Source: Apostichopus californicus (Eukaryota > Echinodermata > Holothuroidea > Aspidochirotida > Stichopodidae). Taken from it: 40,396 bases of DNA. Each line of letters starts with the position of its first letter. The stretch's first letter is position 1. Where the stretch lies: positions 1 through 40,396 of the forward strand of contig JAIPMN010000658.1 in NCBI GenBank assembly GCA_020650975.1, written 5' to 3'. The notes below the pieces were generated by a model. It was given only the letters and a program-made list of their open reading frames with translations, made no database searches and was not told the origin of the DNA. The translations under genes were made by a program, and so were the position numbers. Positions 14,201-26,200 of this stretch are shown here, in pieces.

Positions 14201-17200
14201 TCCTACAATGTCCTCGTGGACAGGGACGTGATGCTGTACTGTGATGTGACAGGCTTCCCGGACCCTGAGATTGAGTGGTTCATTAATAATGCAGCTATTT
14301 CTCCAAATAACATCAAGTATTCCATCGATGAGAGCACTGGCTCTCTGGAAATCCTGTCCTTATCTGTGGAGGACACAGCTATCTATGAATGCCGTGCATC
14401 TAACCCAGCCGGTTCGGCTACCGGCGAGTTTGAAATTAATGTCGTCGGTACGTTATCATTTTACTTACTTTATATTTTTATTATATTATTTTCTTATTTT
14501 AATGGATAAATACTACTTGTATAATAATGTATTTAAAGTGATAATCAATATAAAAAATAAAACCTATGAGGCTAGCCATGTTGCAAAAATTTGGTTTTGT
14601 TTTTTTGTGAACATTGGCATGATTTTGGCATTCATTGTTGTAGCCAGAACTAACCTTATGCTGCATGTTATCTGATATACTTAGCATGGGCAGTAAAACT
14701 TAATGGACTGTTGAAGGTTTACATACGTACCGTAGGGTATTCAACAGCAGCATACTGCATGGTAGTAAAATGATACATACTGTAGGGTATTCACATTGTA
14801 CATACTGCTTGGTAAGCACATCATACATACTGTATAGTGTTCAACATGCATGCTGTATGATATTCACATCATACATAATGCATGGTAATCACATACATAC
14901 TGCATGGTATTCACATCATACATACTGTAGGGTATTCACATTGTTCATACTGCATGGTAATCACATACATACTGCATGGTATTCACATCATACAGGCTAT
15001 ATGATATTTATGTCGTAAATCCTGTCTGGTACTCATGTCATACATAAGGTATGGTGTTCACATCATACATACTGCATGATAATCACATACATACTGTTTG
15101 GTATTCACATCGTACATACTGCATGGTATTCACATCATACATACTGCATGGTAATCACATCATACACACTGTATGGTAATCACATTATACATATATGGTA
15201 TTTATGTCATAAATCCTGTCTGGTATTCATCGTCATACATAAGGGTATGGTGTTCACATCAGACAAATTGTATTGTATTTCACACTCAAACTGCAAGGTA
15301 ATTGTGTCATTCGTGCTTCATGGTGTTCAAACTGTATGGTATTCATGTCATTTAAACAGAACCTCCTAAAGTTACAAACGGCACCATTGAGGTCGTCAAG
15401 GTGATGATGGGGGACACTGCAGACATGAGTTGTGAGATCCACAGCACTCCACCACCAGAGATAAGCTGGGAAGTGGAGAATCAGCCCATCTCTGTCAGTT
15501 TATCCGCCCTGGTCTTACCGGACAACACCCTCAGACTCTCACGAACCAGGCCCTCGGACGCTGGCTACTATACCTGCATAGCCACTAATATTGTAGGCAC
15601 TGCTACCAAGATGTACCAGTTGGTCGTGCTAGGTGAGTCATCTCTTTGACTTCATGATGGAATTTTATTTTATTTTTTTATTTTTTTTAATTTTTAAATT
15701 TTTTAAATTTTTTAAATTTTTTAAAGTTTTTAAATAAAATTTTTTTAAATTTTTTAAATGTTTTAATTTTTTTTTAATTTTTTTTAATAAAACAAAATAA
15801 CAAGTAGTTATCCCAGAAGGTAACAATGCATCATATTTTCTTTTCTCTCATTGATTGGTTGATTTCTCTCTCCTCGTTAGTTCCACCAACAATAGTACCC
15901 GGTGAGGAACAACAGACAGCCTATGTGGAGGAAGCCGTCCGTCTCTCCTGCGAGCACGATGGATTCCCTCAGCCGACCGTCATGTGGATGAAAGGCGAGG
16001 AAAAGGTTAACACACAAAACAGGCACAAATACTTTGTGAGTCCAGACGGCTCCCTCACAATCTACGGCTTACAGGACCAGGACTCGAGCGAATACACTTG
16101 CAACGTCGGTAACGAAGCAGGCATCGCTAGCATCACTACAGAACTGACCGTGTTGAGTAAGTAGATCAGTTTACTGAACTGTATAAAGGCTTGACAAAGT
16201 ACAATGGACAATGCAATCCACTAGATACAGGAGGACTTGAATCAGAAATCAAATAGCTTTGAAAAGCGGTCTCCCATTACCAAAATTCGGTCGCACAAGG
16301 GTTTAGTAAATGGCGGGGATGGCATGGGACAGTGTGAAGGTCGTGGGCCAGGTGCGTAGGGAATAGAAATAGTATAAGGTCAGAGTTCATTTAGATGTGA
16401 CATTTACCTCAAACAATTCCTAACCTAATAAATGGATAGCTGCGTAGGTCTCCCTTATTGGAACATGAATTACAATATAAGGTAAGACAAGATTCTCTGC
16501 CTCTGCAGTGCAGGTGGGACGAACGAAGAAACCATTCTCAGAGAAAGTTAGGTAGGAAGTTCCCTGATCTCTCTAAAACTATATTATATTGTACCAATAT
16601 CATCATAAATTGGTTAGCTTTTCAAGTTCATAACTTGGTCAAGTATTACCCAGGATGCTCTGCTCCATTTGCTCCATCATGTTTACTTTCTGATGTGTAG
16701 CCGATGCGGCACTTTCCTTCTCGAGTTGATGTCTTTGTCCGTGCCATTAAACCTTTTACTTCATCTTTCTCCCATCTGTCTCCCAAAGTGCCACCACAAA
16801 TCATGGAGATGCCCAGCGACTACACCGTTCTGTATCGTAACTCCATTACCCTCCACTGTGAAGCCGACGGCATCCCCCCTCCAAGGACCGTATGGACGAA
16901 GGACGGCGTGCCGCTGACCGAGGACGACGTTCGATACTTTGCCAATCCCAGCGGATCGCTGAGGATCGCGTCGGCCGTTCGAAGTGACACGGGGACCTAC
17001 AGCTGCCTGATTACTAACTCTGCCGGGACCGCTAGGAAGGATATCAATCTTAACGTTCTGGGTTGGTAGCCATGAAATGTTTCTTTTGTTTTGTCCGTTT
17101 ATTCATCCAGCCCCCTCCCCTCCAAGACTTCCACTTTAAAGATGTTATTGCTAATTAAACCTTACTTCTCTCACCTTAGTACGGTTAGGTAATGATGGTC

Positions 17201-20200
17201 ACCTTTATGCAAAAATTGAAGACCAAACTGCAGCTGTACTATCGTGGACTATGTTTACGATGACATACGCCTGTCTTCTTGCCACTCTCTGATAAATTAA
17301 TATTCAAATCCTTCTAGGATGAGGTTCATAATTCTGACAGTGCATTTGATACTGGTACCATGTATAATAGCCCTGGCAATAGAGTATATATCTTGATACA
17401 TCTAAGCTATGCAGTTGCATTTGTGTCACATAGCTAGGGAGCGAACAATTTTTTGGAAGTCAACGGAAATGGAACCTGCAATAGTCTGAACTTCCTTGCA
17501 GAACAGCTTCCGTCCTAGCCATTGTTAAAATCGACTCTTTCAGCAATAAATGTTGTCAAAAATTCTTAAAATTTCCAAAACAATTACTTTTACCGGTGGT
17601 TTTTTATTTTTCTGGATTCTCTCAAGACGTGAAAGGGATTGTAATATGAGAAAAACAACACCTCAGTGACGGTGTTACAATTCATGACAGATATATGAAG
17701 TTGCACCATTGGTGCACCATTGCACCAATGTTGCACCATATTTTGTTCTCTCTGGCATATTGTGGCGACCTCTCTTAAAGTCACGTTCAGGTGTATCACG
17801 CTCTGTTTGTCTCCTCGTCAAATAGTTTCACCCACTCATAATTCTTGTTCTTCTTCCATCCGCCATTTGTAGTACCTCCTGAATTTGACAACGAAGCAGA
17901 AAATGAGTACAAGATCCTCCTCAAGCAAGACATCTCCCTGCCCTGTGGTGTGGACAGCTACCCTCCACCAACCATCACCTGGTACAAGGACGGCCACCAG
18001 CTCTCCTTCACCACCCCTAGGATCCTCATGATGTCCGATTCATTGGATATTCCCAGGGCCCAGGTCTCCGATTCTGGTCTATACCGGTGTGTCGCCACAC
18101 ACCCAGCAGGCAACATTAGCCGAAACTTCAGGGTCAATGTTCAAGGTAAAGTGAAATGTAGGCAAAGAGAAGTGTTTATTAGATTTAAAGATGAAAGGGT
18201 TGTACTCAATGTTGGATACAATATGTGGTAATATACAAATAGTAGTAATGCCAGCCAGAAGAGGTGGGGCTGGGGAGAAGGAGAGGATGGGGTAGAGTGA
18301 TCCCTGTAGAAGCTGAAGGTGGGGGGGGGGGCCAAGTCAGGATGGTTGAAGGAGGAAACTTAATACCAAAGAGTTCTATGATGAAGGAGGAGTAACAGTG
18401 GCAAATAATATTTATTAAGGAAACGAAACTGCAAATCACCCATAAAGCCCTACTACTCAACCTAAGGAAACTTACAAGAGGAAACCAAATTTGTTGTAGT
18501 CCACAACAGTTTATATTTGAGGAACTAGAATGGACTCACTTTTTGGAGTTTCATACTCTGAACTTGGGTGAGATGGAAGGATATTCTTTGTTTTGCAAAA
18601 AATTTCACTTCCCTGTATCTCTTCCCAAAATTCAGTCTCGTGTATATGTTGGTATGTAAACCCTTCGTGTCTTTGAAAAGAAAAATTAATTGTGACTTCA
18701 AAAATAGACATGTACAAGTTTCCTTTTATATATTTGTGAGCGTCACCAGAACCACTTTTGATCCTGTGGTACTTAGTGCCTTGGCATTTATGTTACAGGG
18801 AATGTCGATGCAGCAGAATGAACGCTTAAACTACAACGGTTTTGTCTGTCGTCTTATCGTTGTCTGTTTCATCTTTTCTCCGTCAGTTCCACCACGGATC
18901 GGCGACTCCCCAACCAAAATACGTTCCCTCGTGGGGGACAACATCGTTCTAACGTGTGAGGCCGTCGGTGTACCGATCCCCGTGGTGATGTGGAGCAGAG
19001 GAGGAGAGAAGTACCCAGCGCAGGATGCCAGATTCGAACAGCTGCAGCAAGGATCGCTCAGCATCAGAAATGCCAAAGAGGGGGATTCTGGGAAATATCT
19101 GTGTATCGCTGTCAGCGAGGCCGGCTCAGAGTCCAAAACGTTATGGCTGGAAGTAAACGGTAAGCAGAGAGGAGATAAAGCCGAATGTAAACTGGACGCT
19201 CTGAAGACAAAAATACAGCAATTTATTCGGAAGCATATTCTGGCTAGTTTCTTTTTGTAGAATGGACAAGAGATTTTAATAAACTTATTTAAGAAACATG
19301 GCAGTTTGGTGTTTCATTTGTAGATTAATGCACAGGATTTGACTTTGAGAGTAGAGAAAGGGAGGGGGCGTTGGATACATTGATTTAATTTAATCTACAG
19401 TTTAAAGGTATAGGACTTATTCCATTGCAACAAGGATGGTCCCCAAAGTGCAGAACTGTTTCTCCTCTTTTTAAGTGCCTTTTACAAGCATAGGTCATAA
19501 TTGCATGCATTGCAATGCTGCAGATGACTATTGCAAAGTGATTTGGTAGGTTTCCAAAGATTATTTGAGAAGAGATAATTCCCCTTCACTTTGAAAGATT
19601 ATTTAACATATTTGCCTTCTACCGCTTCCATTCCCCCCCCCCCCCCCCCCCCCAATTGAGTCAGCTACTTTTCTTTTTTTTCCAACTAAATTTGAAGGCT
19701 TTCTTCATAATTCAGTAAAACATTTGTTTACATTTTTCTCATGCTTTCTGGAATCTTTAAGATGGAGAATAACCCATGATGTGAGTGAGGATTTATTTGC
19801 ATGTCATAAATGTTCATGTTGCCAAATCGATATCTTTGTACTTGCTTGACTAGATGTGAAGAACACATTAGACATCTAAAGTGTATTATTATAACTTAAT
19901 CCCTCAGCTTATTGCTTTGAACACCATATGCCCAGAACCGATATGTTTAGGACAATTTTCCCAAAATTTGGTAGATAGACATGAACATTTTTTTCCTCAA
20001 AAGCATGCAAGTTCAATCGTTTGTTCCCACTGCAGATGTGACAGAGAAATTAAGATTTGATTGTTATGTGAGAGTTCTGGTCATTGAGAAAGGCAAACAT
20101 TGTGTATTTAGTACATTATGACTGTATATCTCCTAAAAAGCATTTTGATTAACCTGGAATTGTTTTTGTTTTGATTTGCAATTTTAAGAGACGCCTGGCC

Positions 20201-23200
20201 TTTCGCTTGATTTATATATTTATTTTGTACTTTTTTGGTAAAGATCCTCCCAGGATTACCAACTACTTCCCTAGCGAATTGATACAGCCTCTGAACTCAT
20301 TCTTGATGATTCCCTGCGAAGCGGAGGGAAGTCCCAGACCAAACGTTGAATGGTTTAAGGGCAGCACCCCGGTCAAGCAGTTCCAGAACGGTTATACCAT
20401 CACCACCGATGGTTCCCTGATCATATCCAGTCTGCAGCCCGGTGATAACGGGGTGTATACCTGTCGGGTCTCCAACCAATGGGGAAACGACACTCAGAGC
20501 ACATCCGTGGATACTCAAGGTAAACAAATACGAAAAAAGCCATCATTTTGAGTGTCTACGATTCACTTCAACAATACTGTCAGGTATTTTTGTTGTTGTT
20601 AATCTTGATAACTGTTTGCATCGACGGTCGTTATTTAAACTCCGGTAACGATCCAGGTCATTAGCTTTGTTGTCAAAAACCAATTTGAAAGAAAATGAAT
20701 CAATTTTTTTGGGAATTTCCATTTAATGTTTGAAATGTGCTTAAATACTATACCATGGAGTGAAGTGTCTAGACGACGACAAAATGTGTGGTAGAATGAC
20801 TGAATTGGACTGCAGTGATTACTTGCAGATAAAGCTTCCCTTTGGTGGAGGGACAGGAATGTTGAAGGTTTTCTTCAGCTTTATGAATCACAATCCCACT
20901 TTAAAAAGTAATACTTTTAAGAGTCGAAAAATCTGACGACCAAGCTCAGAGATCTGCATTTTGGTTAGCTGGTTACACTTCATTAAAAAAAAAATACATA
21001 TGATAAAGTAGGTTTAGGTCCGTCGTCTACAAAAGTCTGGTAGTTCTGGGTTAAAGTGTTCATTTTAATTTGAAGATTATCATGACTTTCCGAACACTTC
21101 AGATACTTTTGAGAGACTAAGAATTGATGGAACTGAAATATTGTGAATTGATGTAGTATATTTTAATAATTTACTTTTCTAGTGAGGCCGCATATCGTTG
21201 GTGAGAACACGGAGCGTGAGGCAGAGACTTTGACAGCGATGCAGGGAGACACTGTCCGACTGGAGTGTAACGTAACGGACGCCCATCCACCAGCCACCAT
21301 CAGTTGGTATATGGGTAAGTTGTTGTGTGTTCCATACACCAGGTACCCCCAGTTGGACTGTGGGTAAGTTATTGTGGGTCCCATCCACCAGCCCCCATCA
21401 GTTGGTATATGGGTAAGTTGTGTGTGTTCCACCCACCATCAGTTGGTTTATCGGTAAGCAGAGCTGCCAACCAGTACGATTTTATCGTATTTCGTACGAT
21501 TTTTAGAAGTAAATACGACAGTACGATTTTTAACTTGGGCCAATTTTTCTTCCTGTATGTAGGAACTTATGCAAATTGGCACCCCCCCCCCCAAAACAAA
21601 CGTCATGTTCGCGGTGATAAAGTACTTGTCGATCAAAAATAGGATTTTTATTTTGAAAGTAGGATTTTTTGGAAAAAGAATAGGATTTTTGATCAGTTGG
21701 GGTTGGCAGATCTGGGTAAGTGTGGCAATGTTGATATCCCATGCACCTTATGTAATTATTAAAGTCATCGTGTAGACTGATTAGAATTCATCATCCTTAC
21801 TCATTAAGATGTGTTTTTTTCTCTTCAATTCTTAATCTCAGATGACCGTCTCATAACTAACCCAGAGAACGCTGGTCTGGAGGTTGACTTTGGTGGCCGT
21901 TTGCTGACCATTCCCTTCATACAGAATCAGGATATGGGTCACTACTACTGTATAGCCAGCAATACTGTGGGAGATACACAGAAACATTTCAGAGTTAACG
22001 TCCAAGGTAACTTCATCATTCCTGTCTGAGTCCAGTTAGACTTGTACATAGATACGATGTGTGACCTGTATCTCTCTGTCTGTCAGTCTGTCTGTCTGTC
22101 TGTCTGTATGTATGTATGTCTGTCGATTGTTCCTACTGATAGATCTATTCATGGTTTGCTGCCATGTTACATGGATGTTGGGCCATGTAGCGGACTCAGA
22201 AATGCAAAGTCAAAAAATTCTTGTTAGGCGTCAATTTATGTCATTCTTTGAAGAAATTGCTTCTCCTTAACAATGATGTGCGTAGTAGATGCCCTGTGAT
22301 ATCAAAGATATTTTTCTAGTTTTTTATTTTTTTTATTTACTCATTGAAGTTGAAGAAAGAGATTGATGTGTAGTTGCTCAATAGTGCACCATCATGCCAT
22401 TGTGAGTTTCATTGTCTCGATATGTGAGATCTTCCTTTCGCCCCTTCCATCTTCCAGAGGGTCCGATAATCAACAGTCTAGCCTGGGAGGAGGTCACCGT
22501 CATGGCCGGTCAAGACGTCAGCTTCGACTGCAACGTCAGGGGAACACCCCTTCCCAGAATCTCCTGGCACTTTGACGACATACCGTTGGCCAGCACCAAT
22601 CAGCGTTACAACTTCCATCTGGACGGTTCCATCGACCTCAGACGCGTGGAGGTCATCGATACAGGCTTCTACACGTGCCTGGCGAAAAACCGCGCGGGTA
22701 CTGCGAACAGGACCATAGTTCTGACTGTGGAAGGTGATACTACCAACTTCAATTCAATCTATTTATTAAACCCCAAATAATGTTGTTTCCTTTATTCTTT
22801 GGCCCAATAAATAGATTGCTGGTAGTGAATTGTGTTACAACACCAAATACTGGGGTTTTCATTTTGATCCAGAATAATCAGGACTAAAATTGTCGACAGC
22901 TTGGTGGAAATAGTCTCACGTCACCCAGTGAAACTCTGGTCTTCTATTGTTCTTGCAGTGAATTAAGTCTGCGCATATCAAACAAACAGAGTTTTTGCTC
23001 AAAATAATATTCCAGTTGGTCAAACTAAGATGCCTTCATGGTTTTATTTCTTACCAAAAGGCAGGTCAGTGAGCTAGAAATAAATGGGCACGTAATAATG
23101 GGCACGTAATAATGGGCACGTAATAAATAAATAAATGGGCTCTCAACATACCATCACCCAGATACTCCTAATGTTGGTGTTAGTTCCTTCATGTAAAGAC

Positions 23201-26200
23201 GCCAATTTTAAAACGTTTCAACGTTTCACTTCTATATTTGAAAATAAAACTTGAATAACATAGGTAAGGAACTAAATTGTTACATGTTTTATAGTTTGAA
23301 AGCAGAGTTTGAAAATTTGATAAGATTCAACTGAAAAAATAAAGTAAATGTAACTATTTCTGTTAATGTTGTGATGTAATATAGACTAGTTAACAATAGT
23401 CTTATCCTTAGTCATATCTGAGAGTATATCTTAAAAAAAAAAGTAGAAAAATTATTTAAAAAAAAAATACCAGCATTTAATATTACACAGATGTATCTAA
23501 TCTTTGTTCTTCTGGTGTACAAATCAAACTTTTTATTTTTCTCGATTGACATTTTTTATTTATTTATTTTATTATTAGTTCCTCCTTCCATCAACCCAAG
23601 CAAGGATCATTTTGCCCTGCCAGAGGGCACCGATGTCATCTTACCTTGCGAAGCGGACGGTGTCCCCATTCCAGAGGTGACATGGGAGAAGGACGGGATA
23701 CCCATAGATATGGAAGGAGCCCAGTACCAGCAGCTGTTTCTAGGATCCCTCAGGATCTCCCCCGTCCAAGCTGTGGATGCCGGGGAGTACGTTTGTACCG
23801 CCAGGAACGAAGCGGGAGAGGCTTCAAAGACCGTCACTTTACGAGTTCACAGTGAGTGTCATATTTTAAAATAAAAAGGGAAAAAAAGGCAGATTTCCAC
23901 CATATTTTTTATTCCCACGGACGGTCCGACAACATTGCCAGACTAATCAAAAAGAGAGGCAATTTGGAAAAATTTGGACACAAAAAGCCCCCCAGTGTTT
24001 TGTATTACATTTCCAAACCATTGTTAATAATGCATGTGAAAATCCAAAAGTCTTTCTGATTTTTTATCGATTTTGATTATTGCATTTGGAGAACTGACTT
24101 AATAAATGGGTGCCGATTTGATCCATGAGCCTTCAATATTTTTATTTTTATTAATTTTTTTTCAATTTTTGTTTTTTTTTAAATAAGAAGTTGGTATTGA
24201 ATTGTAACCTGGACTGATATTTGTTTTCAATGACCTATACTGTATCCGAATACATTTTTCTGTCTATAAGTCCTACAGTGAGAGTGAGCAAATACAGCCT
24301 TATATGCTGAAACTGGAATCGAATCGGTGTAGTGACCGGTAGTAGCCAGTACGAGACACACCGGAGAGTGAATCTCTTCGTGTTCGGATTCGTTTTATTT
24401 CTCCGCCTCTCTCTCCTCCTCAAGTTCCACCGTCCGTCGTACCGACCATCCCGAGAATGACCACCGCCAGGGTCAACGAGGACGTGATTCTGACCTGCCC
24501 GATCACCGGAACGCCGGAGCCGATCTACCGCTGGAAGAGAAACAACCATAACTTGAGATTAAACTCACGCAGGTACAGAACCATGGAGGACGGTCGGCTG
24601 ATGATAGTCGGTGCCACTCTGATGGATAACGGGGAATACGTCTGCGTCGCGAGAAATCAGGCCGGGGTCAAGAGTGTAGGGGTCAACCTACAGGTCACAT
24701 GTGAGTCTCAAAGTTTTGACGTTCAATTTTTTCTTTTTTTTAAAAGGACCGTATCATTGTGTTTTGAAATAAAAGATTTATTTGAAAAGATGATTGCAGT
24801 CCCACATTTATCAGTATGTTACATGAGATTTGATCAGAATGGATAAAAGTCACTGGGTTAGAAATGAAAAGCTGCAGCAGCTGCAGGATCCCATTAGTAT
24901 CAAATGTCCAGGGATAAGTCTAAGAACCAGCAGTACCTATTGTGTGACCTGCGGAAGACATGCAGTTAATGCTGCAGCCCTCTCAACATCCTACTTTTGA
25001 TGTAGTTCCTGTCTAAATATGTGACCTGCATTATAGCTGCAGCCCTCTCAGCGTCCTACTTTTGATGCAGTGCCTGTCTAAATATGTGACCTGCGTTATA
25101 GCTGCAGCCCTCTCAGCATCCTACTTTTGATGCAGTGCCTGTCTAAATATGTGACCTGCGGAAGACATGCAGTTAATGCTGCAGCCCTCTCAGCGTCCTA
25201 CTTTTGATGCAGTGCCTGTCTTGTATGAAGGGAATAAATTCCTTCAGGCTACCCTTCTTTTCTTTTTCTTTTTTGGAAAATGAACCATTGGGACCCTACA
25301 ATTTATGGAATAATGGAAAGATTGTTTGATTAATGTGAAAGGAAATGTGCAAATTAGATGACATAAACAAGCAGCAGCAACAACACAGAGGATGCCATGA
25401 ATTTTCGCCAACTCCACGTTCTTTCTTTTATTTTTCTTCAGCGGAACCGCAGATCACAGGCACTCAGGAGTCGGAGGATTACCCGGTCCTGGAGTTCGAA
25501 TCCGTCGACTTGCAGTGCTTCATGGAGGATGCCTACCCACCACCCACCATCGAGTGGTACTTCCAGGGACGGATCGTTTCGGAGAACAATTTCGACTTCA
25601 CCCTCAGCAACAACAGACAGGTGTTAGAGATCGAGGCGGCCAGAGCGGAGGATGCCGGTCAGTACTACTGTCTGGTCAGCAACGCAGTCGGTTCGAGCAG
25701 AAGAGTCTGGAACGTGGATGTCTTGGGTAAAAAAACATTACATATTTTTCTTTTATAATTCTCTTGTACAGCAGTTTCAAAATGATCTCCATTCTCTGTG
25801 ATTGTAGCTTTTGGTATTGAGAAAGAATTTTCCTCATTTTAGGCTTATACGTGTGGGTTTATGTCAGTCGACGAAAAGTAACAGTATATGAATAAATGCT
25901 GGAATTGTCTCGTATCTTTGCTCTCCCCAGTTTCTCCAACCATCAGAAACGGAGAGCCTCAAACCATCGAAGTCCTCCAGAGCCAATACGTCAGCTTTCC
26001 ATGCGTAGCGGAAGGTAACCCACGGCCCGTCACGACGTGGTTGAAGGACGGGCAGGAACTCCAGCCGAGGGATGGACGTCATCTCATCAGTTCGGACGGC
26101 ACCCTGGTCATCACCATGGCACACAGCGAGGACACAGGAGTGTACACGTGTCAGACTAGTAACCTGGCCGGAGAGGATACAAAGACGGTGACACTGGAGG

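Noticed and set aside
14770-15369. Open frames of 82 and 97 codons rich in [11 protein letters not shown]-like words
   Set aside because: They are translations of the minisatellite; the repeat unit length happens to leave the frame open.
18568-18886. Open 5' extension of the Ig15 exon (long frame of 230 codons)
   Set aside because: The upstream part has no domain features, and a good CT-rich acceptor at 18885-18886 with phase 1 gives a normal Ig exon.
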